Positions 53,441 through 62,414 are shown, counted from the stretch's first letter. The stretch is 64,000 nt of DNA from Thermoplasma sp. (GCF_008709555.1 NZ_VYIJ01000006.1:1-64000); one strand, 5' to 3'. Numbers and translations are program-made. The notes: generated from the letters alone by a model not told the origin.

Positions 53441-54706
53441 ATGATCATAGATACCTACGGGGAAGCCACTAAAAACAGGATCGATGAAGATAGGATAAAA
53501 CCGAACTACGATGGCTACAACCTGTATAATGTGCCAAACTCCATACTTGATGTCTTCGGAATAGATGGCCAGGAAAGGCTTGCAGACAGCATATTCACAT
53601 ATTTTCGTGGACAGTACGAGAAGGTCGTATTCTTCTATCTTGATGGCTTCGGCTACGATAAGTTCACGGATCCGGCCTTTGGTTCTCGGCTTAACGAGGC
53701 CTTTGTGCAGAACGGATACCTGTGCCCGATAACAACGGTCTTTCCTTCGACCACAGCCGCGGCAAACACAACGATAAATACGGGGCTCCCCCCATCGGAC
53801 CATGGCCTGCTTGAGTGGATACTTTACTTTGACGAAGCGAGGACAGTTGCCCTGACGCTGCCATACAGGCCCATAGTTAAAAGGTACAGGAAGCGCTTTG
53901 AAAACATGAGGCCGGCAAACCTGTTCAGGGGAGAGACCGTATTCCACAAACTCAGATCGGAGGGAATACGCAGCGTTTCATTCCTGAAGTCTAACATTGT
54001 GAATGGAGAGTATACAAAACTTGTCCAGGACGGTTCAGACATCATAGGCTATTCTTACATAACTGACGGTCTTCTGCTGCTGAGGAACGAGATAATGCGT
54101 GGTGCATACGATTATTATTATTTCTATGTGGATAACATAGACCACATCGGTCATGTCTATGGGCCGGAGAGCGATATGTACAGGGTAGAATCATCCATGA
54201 TATCGAATATGATAGTGGACATGTTCAGGCAGATACCCAAGGAAAATCTGAAAAACACTCTTGTCGTGGTGACATCGGACCATGGCCACATCCAGGTCGA
54301 TTCCTCAAGGATGATATATCTCAACGATAAGAAGAAGATATTCAGATCGCTGAAGAGTGACGGCAGGTACAAGATACCGCCGGTCGGCAGCCCCAGGGAC
54401 GTCTTTCTCTTCATCAAGAAGGAATACCTTGATGATGTGATCAGATACGCGCAGAAGGAGTTCAGCGGTGCATTCATAGACCGTGTTGAGAATATCGTTT
54501 TTCAGCAGTTCTTTGGGCCGAGAAAACCAGCAGATCTTGCTCTGCGGAGGGCCGGAAACATGCTGATCGTGCCGCCTGGCAATGAGATGGTTTGGTACAG
54601 GTTGCCTGGAATGCGGGATTCGCATATGAAAGGAATGCACGGCGGTCTTTCCGAGAAGGAGATGACCATACCACTGGCGTTCGGCGACGCATCAAAACTC
54701 TTCTGA
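53441..54706 (+). CDS. Alkaline-phosphatase-superfamily phosphodiesterase
   Basis: This 421-residue protein is related to nucleotide pyrophosphatases/phosphodiesterases. The first metal Asp lies in FFYLDGFGYD; the nucleophile Thr in VFPSTTAAANTTIN; later metal ligands in YVDNIDHIGHVYGP (Asp, His) and VVTSDHGHIQVD (Asp, His), with the last His in GMHGGLSEKEM. All two-zinc ligands are present. There is no signal peptide, so it acts in the cytoplasm. The substrate may be nucleotide pyrophosphates, phosphonates or phospholipid headgroups. It is leaderless from ATG 53441 and followed by tRNA-Thr. Confidence 0.9.
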   Translation: MIIDTYGEATKNRIDEDRIKPNYDGYNLYNVPNSILDVFGIDGQERLADSIFTYFRGQYEKVVFFYLDGFGYDKFTDPAFGSRLNEAFVQNGYLCPITTVFPSTTAAANTTINTGLPPSDHGLLEWILYFDEARTVALTLPYRPIVKRYRKRFENMRPANLFRGETVFHKLRSEGIRSVSFLKSNIVNGEYTKLVQDGSDIIGYSYITDGLLLLRNEIMRGAYDYYYFYVDNIDHIGHVYGPESDMYRVESSMISNMIVDMFRQIPKENLKNTLVVVTSDHGHIQVDSSRMIYLNDKKKIFRSLKSDGRYKIPPVGSPRDVFLFIKKEYLDDVIRYAQKEFSGAFIDRVENIVFQQFFGPRKPADLALRRAGNMLIVPPGNEMVWYRLPGMRDSHMKGMHGGLSEKEMTIPLAFGDASKLF

Positions 54707-54758
54707 AGACTCGAAAAGATAAAAAATAATATACAAAATTGAATTTCCTGACAGGTAA

Positions 54759-54831
54759 GCCACTGTAGCTCAGTTGGTAGAGCAGCTGACTTGTAATCAG
54801 CAGGTCGGGGGATCGATGCCCTCCAGTGGCT
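54759..54831 (+). tRNA. tRNA-Thr (anticodon TGT)
   Basis: The acceptor GCCACTG pairs with CAGTGGC, with discriminator T. The anticodon arm GCTGA-CTTGTAA-TCAGC carries TGT. The T stem GGGGG/CCCTC closes the loop ATCGATG, with A at position 54 where T is usual in elongator tRNAs. No intron or CCA is seen. Confidence 0.94.
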
Positions 54832-54997
54832 TCTCCATTGAATGTTTCATATCCGGATGTTCGGTTATGGTATGTGAATTTTTCAATTCCTCTATTTTCA
54901 GGAATTTCCAGCAGTCAGAAACCTTTTTATCGCCGATTGCCGTATTAAGGTCAGCCACACGATGATTTAAAAATATGTCTGGTGGGGTTAGATTCCT
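54832..54997. other. Promoter region of the methyltransferase gene
   Basis: A TATA-like GATTTAAAAATATG (54963-54976) is centred 28 bases before ATG 54998. Nothing else is recognised between the tRNA and this element. Confidence 0.45.
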
Positions 54998-55753
54998 ATG
55001 GCGTCAGCAGAGGGAGATTTCACAGGCAGGGCAGAGGCCTATTCGAAATACAGACCTTCGTATCCGCCAGAGATAATCAGGCTTCTTAACGATAAATATG
55101 GTTTCACAAGAGAAATGGTTGTTGCTGATATAGGTTGTGGAACAGGAATTCTAGCGGCGATGTTTCTCGAGAATGGGAATCCTGTTGTATGCGTGGATCC
55201 TAATGAGGACATGCTGTCCGTGGCCAAAAAGAACCTTTCACAGTTCAGGAATGCGACGTTCGTGAACGGCAAGGCAGAGGCCACACATCTGAACGACCAT
55301 TCTGTCAACGTAGTAACAGCGGGTCAGGCGTTTCACTGGTTTGATGAGGATAAGGCCAAGAGGGAATTCAGAAGGATACTTAAGGCCCCGAACCTTGTTG
55401 TCCTCATCTGGAACGACAGGGACACGAGGGATCCGGTCACCGAGCAGTACGAAGAGGTCATACGCGAGTTCAACAGAGGATATCGTGGTACAGGCAGCAC
55501 CGCAATCTCTGTTGAGCGTATATACAGCTTCTTCAACTACGATTACGACTACTATCAGATGGATAATTTCCAGGCACTCGATCTTGAGGGTCTGATAGGA
55601 AGGTATCTGTCCAACTCATACAGCCTGAAAGAAGACGATCCAAAATACAAGGAAGCGATGGCAAGGCTTCAGGATCTGTTCAGCATAAACCAGAAAAACG
55701 GTAAGATAACACTGAAGTACACCACCAGGATATTCATCGGAAGGGTCCTATGA
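54998..55753 (+). CDS. Class I SAM-dependent methyltransferase
   Basis: This 251-residue methyltransferase is of the UbiE/Methyltransf_11 type. After YSKYRPSYPPEI comes the SAM-binding motif I VVADIGCGTGILAAMF, then VVCVDPNEDML with the acidic residue that binds the SAM ribose, NGKAEATHLNDHSVNVVTAG and HWFDEDKAKREFRRIL. The pattern of FTGRAEAYSKYRPSYP at the start is common in small-molecule methyltransferases. Substrate unknown; no quinone or lipid genes are adjacent. The start is leaderless by TATA spacing. Length is usual. Confidence 0.88.
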   Translation: MASAEGDFTGRAEAYSKYRPSYPPEIIRLLNDKYGFTREMVVADIGCGTGILAAMFLENGNPVVCVDPNEDMLSVAKKNLSQFRNATFVNGKAEATHLNDHSVNVVTAGQAFHWFDEDKAKREFRRILKAPNLVVLIWNDRDTRDPVTEQYEEVIREFNRGYRGTGSTAISVERIYSFFNYDYDYYQMDNFQALDLEGLIGRYLSNSYSLKEDDPKYKEAMARLQDLFSINQKNGKITLKYTTRIFIGRVL

Positions 55754-55879
55754 GTTATGCGTTTGCCTGAGCCGTTCGCACCATAATACCGAGTTTTGAT
55801 ATGCTGAATCAGCATTGATGCGGGCAATGTAATGTTTACGTGGAAAAATTGATATGTTTCAGGGATATAATTTGCAAAA

Positions 55880-57451
55880 ATGCAGGATCAACAATATCAC
55901 AACAGTACGCATGATGGCTACCGCATACTTGCAGTATCGCTTTCAATTGCGTTCTCAGCGATATTCTCCTATTATTCAATTCTGAGATATCTTTCCGGAG
56001 ACGCAACCGGATTTGATCTGGGAATATATGCGTCAGCGCTGTACAATGCGATACATGGCGGCCTTTTCTACACGAATCTTCTCGGGGGAAGTTTCCTAGG
56101 CAACCACTTCTCCCCATTCATGTTCATTCTTGTCCCATTTTTTTATCTTTACCCTCATAATGCAACGATCCTCGTACTTCAGGGTTTTGCTCTCGGTATG
56201 ACGGGGGTGCCAGCATATCTCGTATTCGAATCAAATGCAAAAAGCCAGGAACAAAAGGCCATTGCTATACTATTCCTGATACTATTGGAGGTTTCTCCAA
56301 TACTGATCGGCCCAATAAGTTTCGATTTTCATCTCATGGTTTTCTTTCCCGTCTTCTATCTTACTGCATTCTACTACCTGCTGAAAGGGAACGTTTATAA
56401 GGCTGCGGTTTTTATTGTCCTGTCCGTATCCCTCCATGCCTTCTTCTCAGTGATAGTTGCATTCCTTTTCATATCAATATATCTCCAGGGCGTTTGGAGC
56501 AGGCGTCATGGTTCCACAATCTTTTCGCGTGCCCTGTCAGCCAGATCATTGATTGCATTTTTAATAATGCTGGGAATTTATCTGATCCTCGCAGAACATG
56601 TAAAGGGTATTATCTCGGGCCAAAGTATCGATCTTGTGAATCTGCATTCATTGCTGGCCTTCATTAAACTTAGGTACAACATAGTTTTTTCCATCGCATC
56701 TCTGGAACAGAGTCTGCAGATGAAGCTGTTAATGGTAATGTTCATTGTCATTGGAGGTCTTATATTTGCCATCCGTTATCCTATTCTTCTGCTCCCTCTG
56801 GTTCCATATATAGTGTTCGCTTTCTTTTCAGGCAATACGGCATATTTCACGGTTGGTTACCAGTACACCGCAATGTTTATACCCATAATACTGGCAGGAG
56901 CCTCTCTGGCACTTTCAGATATGTTGTCGAAGAGCGTGAGCAAAGGAAGAAGGTTCAATTCTATGAGATACGGGATCGCGATGATATTAGTCCTCTTGAT
57001 AATCTTAAACTTCATTTATAGCCCTGTTAGTCCAGAACCAATACATATTTCAGCAGGAAATATAACCTCCATATCCAGTTTCGATCGTAACAGCACTTCT
57101 GTGGCAATTTTTGCGGTACGTTCCTACCTGAATCATTCTTCATACATACTTCTACAGAATGATGTTTATCCTCCATTTTTCCAGTTCAGGAACGCCTATC
57201 TTCTGTATTCTTACAACCTCATAGGCAATCTCAATGATCTGCTCAGGCAGAATTTCACATATGTGATTGGTGATGAATACAATACTTTCTATTACCAGAC
57301 GGCCGCAGTGGGGATATCCATGCAGTCTCTCATCGAATACGATCTGATGCATGGATACGGCATCCTATTCGATGAGTATGGAATAATTGTGATAGAGAGA
57401 GGCTATGTCGGGCCAGAACTTCACCTTCAGGGAAACAGAATAGTCAGCTGA
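55880..57451 (+). CDS. DUF2079 family membrane protein
   Basis: This is a 523-residue polytopic membrane protein with about ten to twelve helices. Near the N terminus, FDLGIYASALYNAIHGG and FLGNHFSPFMFILVPFF are the DUF2079 hallmarks; the family is distantly like GT-C glycosyltransferases, with a conserved Asp after helix 1 (here in GDATGFDLG) and a large C-terminal outer domain (NITSISSFDRNSTSVAIF onward). A role in transferring sugars from lipid carriers is possible but unproven. NxS/T sites in the C-terminal part suggest an external position. It is monocistronic. Confidence 0.8.
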   Translation: MQDQQYHNSTHDGYRILAVSLSIAFSAIFSYYSILRYLSGDATGFDLGIYASALYNAIHGGLFYTNLLGGSFLGNHFSPFMFILVPFFYLYPHNATILVLQGFALGMTGVPAYLVFESNAKSQEQKAIAILFLILLEVSPILIGPISFDFHLMVFFPVFYLTAFYYLLKGNVYKAAVFIVLSVSLHAFFSVIVAFLFISIYLQGVWSRRHGSTIFSRALSARSLIAFLIMLGIYLILAEHVKGIISGQSIDLVNLHSLLAFIKLRYNIVFSIASLEQSLQMKLLMVMFIVIGGLIFAIRYPILLLPLVPYIVFAFFSGNTAYFTVGYQYTAMFIPIILAGASLALSDMLSKSVSKGRRFNSMRYGIAMILVLLIILNFIYSPVSPEPIHISAGNITSISSFDRNSTSVAIFAVRSYLNHSSYILLQNDVYPPFFQFRNAYLLYSYNLIGNLNDLLRQNFTYVIGDEYNTFYYQTAAVGISMQSLIEYDLMHGYGILFDEYGIIVIERGYVGPELHLQGNRIVS

Positions 57452-57454
57452 TAT

Positions 57455-57540
57455 ATTGAAATATAATCCGCATGTAAATTTCAAGTCCCCGCAAGCGCGC
57501 GTTATGCAATTCAGAAATGCCTAAGCTTGCATATTTCAAT
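57455..57540. repeat. Nested inverted repeats
   Basis: ATTGAAATAT (57455-57464) is the exact reverse complement of ATATTTCAAT (57531-57540). Just inside, GCAAGC (57491-57496) pairs with GCTTGC (57525-57530). The right arms are contiguous, so a bulged hairpin can form downstream of the DUF2079 gene. It may be a terminator or a small structured RNA. Confidence 0.4.
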
Positions 57541-57581
57541 CAGGCATAAAAATTTCTAATATGTGATGGCGATGAGTCCTC

Positions 57582-58196
57582 ATGAAGATCGCTATATTGA
57601 TCAGGCACGGCGAGAGTGATATAAATGTTAAAGGCATATTATCAGATACAATAGATAATAACATGCTGACGGAGAAGGGCATGAGGCAGGCCGAACATGC
57701 AGCATCTGAGCTGAAGGGCCTGGATATAAAGAATTTCTATTCAAGCCCTATAAAGCGTGCATTTGAGACGGCGCAGATCATAGCAGATGCATTCAACAAA
57801 GATGTCGTCACCGATCAGCGACTTTTGGAAATTGGCCTAGGAAAAGCACGAGGCAGGAAGGCAAGCGAATTCCATGACGAACTGTATGGTGGACACATAA
57901 CCGGAAAGATCAGGGAAGATCTAGAGATGGAAAAATGGGAGAGCCTTCAGCGTCGTGTCGTGGAGGCAATAGCGTCACGAGACGGTATCAACGTGTATGT
58001 GACACATTCCGATCCAGTGAGGGCTGCGGTATCATATTTTCTGGAGATGGGAGAGGAGGAAACGTACGGTCTTTCAATAAAGAACGCATCGATGACGGTG
58101 ATCGATGTGGAGATAGGTAAGCCGTTAACGATAGGTGCAATATCCATAACAGATAGGGTCAGAAACTATCTTAAAGACCAGCAGGTCATATATTAA
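57582..58196 (+). CDS. Histidine phosphatase / phosphoglycerate-mutase-like protein
   Basis: This 204-residue protein belongs to the histidine phosphatase superfamily. The catalytic His and Arg are in AILIRHGESDINVKG (residues 3-17); FYSSPIKRAFETAQII carries a second Arg; LGKARGRKASEF and then VYVTHSDPVRAAV give the last His. It could be a cofactor-dependent phosphoglycerate mutase or a broad phosphatase; length and absence of an extended lid favour phosphatase. The 3' end overlaps the convergent transporter by 11 bases. Confidence 0.9.
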   Translation: MKIAILIRHGESDINVKGILSDTIDNNMLTEKGMRQAEHAASELKGLDIKNFYSSPIKRAFETAQIIADAFNKDVVTDQRLLEIGLGKARGRKASEFHDELYGGHITGKIREDLEMEKWESLQRRVVEAIASRDGINVYVTHSDPVRAAVSYFLEMGEEETYGLSIKNASMTVIDVEIGKPLTIGAISITDRVRNYLKDQQVIY

Positions 58197-59397
58197 CGGG
58201 CCTGCCCGAGGTACGGCTCCTGTCAACGAAAACTATCTTGAAGACAAGGAACAGCACTATGGCAGATATACCGAAGCCGTCTATTGCAGGCCAGACCATT
58301 ATCGGAGATGAGGAAAGCGAATAAAGTATGAACGTACCCACGGATGGGGATGCAGTCCTGGCCAGCTGATTTATCATCCCGATGAATCCCATGTAGCGCC
58401 CGACCTTGTCCCTAGGTGCTATCTTTGATGCCACAGTGCTTATATTGGGAGAGGTGAAGTTCTCCCCTATCGTTATTATGACCATATCAACTATCAAATA
58501 GAACAGGCTGTGTGAAAACGAGACCAGCAGATAGCCAACCGTATAGAAGACGGATCCGAATATCAGTCCGTAGAGATCCGAATGGCCCCTCATCATCCTT
58601 GATATGGGGTACTGCCCAACGACGACCACTATGCCGTTCACCGCGTAGAAGTACGCAAGGTTCCTGATGACTATGTGCAGATCATCGACTATGTATATCG
58701 GCAGCGTTACCGAGAACTGCGAGGATACCATTATGAGAAGAAACACCGGTATACTGAAGAAGAAGAGCGTATAATCCTTCACGAGGAAACCTGATCTGTG
58801 CGATCTGAATTTTGCGTTGGTGCTTATGAATAGCAGCGAGACAGCGGTGGCAAAGGCATTTGCTATGGCAACGAACAGGAATATGAATGAGAAACCGTAG
58901 GAAAATATTATGGCGCTTATCAGCGGGCCTATGGCCCAGCCAAGGTTCGCCATGATCCTGTATATGGCGTAACCCATCTCTCTATCGGTGTTCGACGTAA
59001 TATCTGAAACTATGGAATTTGCCGATGGGAATACAAGGGACCCGGAAAACGCGGTGAACACGAACAGCGTCGATATGATCGTGACGTTGCCACCAGCGAA
59101 TATGGACAGCAGCAGATACAGAATGAAACCTGATGCATTTCCGAGAACTAGGGTGAACTTTCTCCCCAACGCATCTGCCATGTATCCGGCGAAGAGGCTG
59201 AAGACGATGGAAATGCCGGAGTTAAGGGTGAAAATGAGGCCAACGAATATCAGGCTCATGTGCAGATAGGTGTTGAAGTAGACTGCAAGAAATGGCCAGG
59301 TTGCACCGTAACCTATAGATCGTACGGATGCTGCGATACTGACTCCCCACAGCGATCTGTTTCTGTAGTAGGGCACAGATCTCTCTTCGCCGTTCAT
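58186..59397 (-). CDS. Major facilitator superfamily transporter
   Basis: This is a 403-residue, 12-helix transporter with motif A FAGYMADALGRKF between helices 2 and 3 and the segment ITIGENFTSPNIS followed by SKIAPRDKVGRYMG in the second half, shared with the transporter at 1231-2445. The two are likely paralogues from an older duplication. Substrate unknown. The start is ATG 59397 (MNGEERSVPYYRNRSLW). It is divergent from a broken transporter gene (59513-60601) and overlaps the histidine phosphatase gene tail-to-tail. Confidence 0.86.
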   Translation of the reverse strand: MNGEERSVPYYRNRSLWGVSIAASVRSIGYGATWPFLAVYFNTYLHMSLIFVGLIFTLNSGISIVFSLFAGYMADALGRKFTLVLGNASGFILYLLLSIFAGGNVTIISTLFVFTAFSGSLVFPSANSIVSDITSNTDREMGYAIYRIMANLGWAIGPLISAIIFSYGFSFIFLFVAIANAFATAVSLLFISTNAKFRSHRSGFLVKDYTLFFFSIPVFLLIMVSSQFSVTLPIYIVDDLHIVIRNLAYFYAVNGIVVVVGQYPISRMMRGHSDLYGLIFGSVFYTVGYLLVSFSHSLFYLIVDMVIITIGENFTSPNISTVASKIAPRDKVGRYMGFIGMINQLARTASPSVGTFILYSLSSSPIMVWPAIDGFGISAIVLFLVFKIVFVDRSRTSGRPVNI

Positions 59398-59479
59398 TCC
59401 TCTGAAATGGCCTGCAACTTAATCTATTCTTCTATTCCATGTGAATTTTCGTCACAACGTCTGTTGCAGGTCTGGCAAC

Positions 59480-59491
59480 GCTTAAATATTG
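59480..59491 (+). promoter_or_regulatory. TATA box of the broken transporter gene
   Basis: GCTTAAATATTG is centred about 27 bases before ATG 59513, the true original start of the interrupted frame. The promoter therefore survives although the gene is broken. Confidence 0.5.
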
Positions 59492-59512
59492 AAACAAAAT
59501 GTCGAAAAAAGC

Positions 59513-60601
59513 ATGGAAAACACTTACACAGTAAGATAATATGGACATATATCTGAAATTATGGCAATAATTGGCTATGTTGTTCCGACATTTATTCTCG
59601 TCACTCCAACATTTTATATCACATATATATCAAAAACTTTCAGTATACCATATTATACCACATTCATTATAATTGGGTCCCCATACATAGGTAGATTTAT
59701 AGGGACCTATATGTATTCGCGTTTCAGGTTTCTCGGCACGCCGTTCATGGTATCGATGTCCGTCCTTGGCCTCATATCCGCCTACATGTCTTTCACGGAC
59801 AACGTGTCTGTGATGATAATCTTACGTTTTCTCATCGGAATAGTCTTCGGCATATCAACATCATTTGCCGTTGAGGTGGCGGTCAGAACAAGAAAACAGC
59901 ACATAATAGGTCTTACGACTGGATGATGGGCCATAGGCTGGATAATTGCAGCCTTCGTTTCTGCAATGCTTCCCTACAGGTATGCGCTTCTCTCCGGTGC
60001 AATAGCGCTGCCGATCTCAGCAATGGGCCTGCTCCTCAGGAAGGTTGGTATAGGACATGTGATAGCATCCGGTTTCAACTTCTCCCTGTATGGATTTCTC
60101 ATCTATTTCCTGGCGTTCGAGCCCGCATTCGTCCTCCAGATAATCCCTCAGGTCTTCGGTTCTCAGGCTTTCCTTGAATCGGAGATAGCCTATTTCCTAA
60201 CTGTACCTGCCTATATGACGTTCCCGATCATCGCAAAGCGTTATGGTTTCAGGAGGGCGGTTTATTCAATAGCCTCACTTTCCATTGCGCTATCCATATT
60301 TGCCTTCATGTATCTGAACTTCTACGCCGCAATCATATTCACGGTCTTCGGGCTAGCCGTCAATGCGGTGATCACTGGCTTCCTCAGGGATGAGGATCTG
60401 AGTCCTGAGAAGATAGGGCCTTCAATGAATTTTTCCGCAATAAATGGTTTCATAGTACCTACGATGATCTACCTGATCGGATACATCAGGGTATCTGCTG
60501 TGGCCATAACGGTTGTATCGATGGCGCTTCTTTTCACCTTTTCGGCGATGGGCCAGAAGGCCTTCTCCGCCTCAACATCTTCGATAACTCACCGAGCTTG
60601 A
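59513..60601 (+). pseudogene. Major facilitator transporter gene with two in-frame stops
   Basis: The frame from ATG 59513 runs 363 codons to TGA at 60599-60601, with TAA at 59537-59539 (codon 9) and TGA at 59924-59926 as the only interruptions. Around the second stop, GLTTG and WAIGWIIAAFVSAML read as one helix 4/5 region, so a Gly codon (GGA) probably became TGA. Helices before and after are intact. At about 360 codons the gene is also shorter than the usual 400, so the C-terminal helices may be reduced. Two stops argue against a sequencing error for both. It is divergent from an intact transporter. Confidence 0.78.
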
Positions 60602-60652
60602 AAATGTATAACGGCCTTCGAAAAGGCATTGAAGGTAAAAGTAATTAAATCA

Positions 60653-60664
60653 ATTTTTAATATT
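60653..60664 (+). promoter_or_regulatory. TATA-like element before the candidate RNA
   Basis: CAATTTTTAATA precedes position 60684 by about 26 bases and no coding start follows at that spacing. It would serve the structured RNA candidate. Alternatively it is AT-rich spacer after the broken transporter. Confidence 0.35.
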
Positions 60665-60683
60665 GGGTTGTCTCATCATCTAG

Positions 60684-60860
60684 TTCCATGAACCATGAGT
60701 GGCAACGACGACGTGAGACTAGAGGTTGCCCTGCCATGGGCCTCGAATTGAGAATATGTGGTGTAGCTTTCGGTGATAATCCGATCAGAGGCGGGCAAAG
60801 AATTCCCCGGAGGGTCAGAGTGCAGGAAACGTGACTGTATCTCGTTACTTCCGGGGAAGA
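60684..60860 (+). ncRNA. Candidate structured non-coding RNA
   Basis: This GC-rich block of about 175 bases between AT-rich flanks has no credible protein frame. A 9-bp perfect stem joins TTCCCCGGA (60803-60811) and TCCGGGGAA (60850-60858). A bulged hairpin GAG..GCCC/GGGC..CTC lies at 60722-60744, a TCGG/CCGA hairpin with loop TGATAAT near 60770-60784, and GGCAAC (60701-60706) can pair with GTTGCC. It has a TATA-like element 26 bases before its start, and the next gene has its own TATA box at 60859-60866, so it is not that gene's leader. I could not match it to SRP or RNase P RNA. An H/ACA-type or unknown RNA fits. Confidence 0.5.
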
Positions 60861-60866
60861 TATATC
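60859..60866 (+). promoter_or_regulatory. TATA box of the site-2 protease gene
   Basis: GATATATC is centred about 23 bases before ATG 60885, which suggests a leaderless transcript. Confidence 0.5.
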
Positions 60867-60884
60867 AGGATCAGGTAATGATAA

Positions 60885-61964
60885 ATGGAACAGACCATCA
60901 GGGTTCAGAATGAGGATTTGAGATACGTTGTGTCCGTTGTCACCTCGAGGGTAAATGTATACGATATAATAGTAGATCCAATTTCGGTCAAGTTCTACTT
61001 CTTTGACAGCGATAATCCTGACATAGACGATGCGTTCGATTACATAAGGAGGGATCTGATAGATCACGGATTCATACCCATGGTTATCCGCGACGGAGAG
61101 AACATCATACAGGTGACGAAGAGACCAAAGCAGCGTTATTTTGGCAACATCGTCAACCTCATACTCCTGGTGGCCACAATACTCTCCACCATGTATGTAG
61201 GTTCCCAGTACTCCATAAACTTCGTGCCGAAAGGGGCCTACTACACGCTCAGGTTATGGGGCTACGGTTTCCTATTCTTCTCTGCTCCGCTTCTGCTGAT
61301 ACTGGGCATACATGAAAGCGCGCATTTCCTTGTGGCAAGGAGGCACCATGTTAAGGCTTCATTGCCATTCTTCATTCCGTTTCCGGTCGGCATAGGCACA
61401 TTTGGTGCATTCATATCGCTCAGGGATCCGCTTCCTAACAGGAAGGCCATGGCCGAGATAGGTGCTGCAGGCCCAATAGCCGGATTTCTCACCGCTCTTC
61501 CGCTGCTCTTTGTCGCGGATCATTTTCAGAACGTTGTAAAGCCGATACCGCCTGCGTACATACCATTCAAGGTTACCTTCCCGCTTATATACCATCTCTT
61601 TGGTCTAAACACGGACTTCACCGGGCCCATATTCCCAATGGTATTCGCGGTTTGGGTTGGTATGTTCGCCACAGCTATGAACCTGATCCCGGCCGGGCAG
61701 CTGGACGGAAGCCACATAGTACGCGGCGTTCTCGGAAGCAGGGCCAACATACTCTCCTACGTATTCCTCGCATTCCTCTTCGCCATAGGTTTCTTCTATA
61801 CCGGCTGGTGGATAATCGCAATATTCGTCATATTCACCGGGCTGGTCCATCCCCCTGCTCTGAACGACTATTCGAAGATCTCCGGTCTGGACATAGCGCT
61901 TGGCGTCGTTTCCCTCATCATGTTCATCCTTACCTTCACCATCATACCTATAAGGCCAGCATGA
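60885..61964 (+). CDS. Site-2 protease family membrane metalloprotease (M50)
   Basis: This 359-residue intramembrane zinc protease probably cuts membrane-bound regulators. An N-terminal soluble part of about 85 residues (FIPMVIRDGENIIQVTKRP) precedes the membrane core. The zinc motif HESAH is near residue 145 (GIHESAHFLVARRHHV), and the third ligand is in NLIPAGQLDGSH near residue 270. Between them FPVGIGTFGAFISLRDP and GAAGPIAGFLTAL are typical. All catalytic elements are intact. A leaderless start at ATG 60885 is given by the TATA box; the stop is 10 bases from the convergent HPP gene. Substrates are unknown. Confidence 0.92.
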   Translation: MEQTIRVQNEDLRYVVSVVTSRVNVYDIIVDPISVKFYFFDSDNPDIDDAFDYIRRDLIDHGFIPMVIRDGENIIQVTKRPKQRYFGNIVNLILLVATILSTMYVGSQYSINFVPKGAYYTLRLWGYGFLFFSAPLLLILGIHESAHFLVARRHHVKASLPFFIPFPVGIGTFGAFISLRDPLPNRKAMAEIGAAGPIAGFLTALPLLFVADHFQNVVKPIPPAYIPFKVTFPLIYHLFGLNTDFTGPIFPMVFAVWVGMFATAMNLIPAGQLDGSHIVRGVLGSRANILSYVFLAFLFAIGFFYTGWWIIAIFVIFTGLVHPPALNDYSKISGLDIALGVVSLIMFILTFTIIPIRPA

Positions 61965-61973
61965 TATGCCTAT

Positions 61974-62414
61974 TCATTTAGCAATTCGGTGTATCAGGAA
62001 ATCTGATACAACCAAAAGCGCAACTACGATCAGACTTGATCCCACGAAGGCAATGTCGCTATGAACTATGTAAGAAAATATGGCGAGCGCGATTGCTGGG
62101 GGATGGCTGTACCTTGTGAACGTTATGATCGCGGATACAGCTATTGTGGTCAGATAGAGCGAGATAGGCCCAGTACCGATGGTGATATGGAACGCAGTCG
62201 TGATCACGATGACTGCGAAGTATGAAACAAGAATGCCGTCCGGTTCTGAAAACCTACCTCTGTGTCCAACGGTTATGAGGTACGCTGATACTGCAAATGG
62301 AGGTGCCAGCAGTACTATTCTGAATATAAGGCCGATTACTGCTATGATCGTGAACAGCAACAAAAAGAAGGCGTACGCGATCCTTCTGTCAAAGGCATCA
62401 TATTCTTTTCTCAT
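61974..62414 (-). CDS. HPP family membrane protein
   Basis: This is a roughly 146-residue integral membrane protein with four helices. From ATG 62414 it begins MRKEYDAFDRRIAYAFFLLL; the HPP motif occurs in RYSHPPAIALAIFSY before a last helix. HPP-family proteins in bacteria and plastids are linked to nitrite transport, but the archaeal role is unknown. GGTGAT 11 bases upstream supports this start; the frame is open to 62498, but those residues are hydrophilic. It is convergent with the site-2 protease and divergent from the MerP-like gene. Confidence 0.72.
   Translation of the reverse strand: MRKEYDAFDRRIAYAFFLLLFTIIAVIGLIFRIVLLAPPFAVSAYLITVGHRGRFSEPDGILVSYFAVIVITTAFHITIGTGPISLYLTTIAVSAIITFTRYSHPPAIALAIFSYIVHSDIAFVGSSLIVVALLVVSDFLIHRIAK

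Noticed and set aside
59924-59926. TGA inside the transporter frame as selenocysteine
   Set aside because: Transporters do not use selenocysteine at this helix, a second stop (TAA) is present at codon 9, and Thermoplasma is not known to make selenoproteins.
60684-60860. The structured block as SRP or RNase P RNA
   Set aside because: The conserved SRP helix 8 loop and the RNase P CR-I and CR-V sequences are absent, and it is too short for either.
60657-61067. 136-codon minus-strand frame over the RNA candidate
   Set aside because: Its N-terminal third mirrors the site-2 protease coding strand, and the rest has no protein-like pattern.
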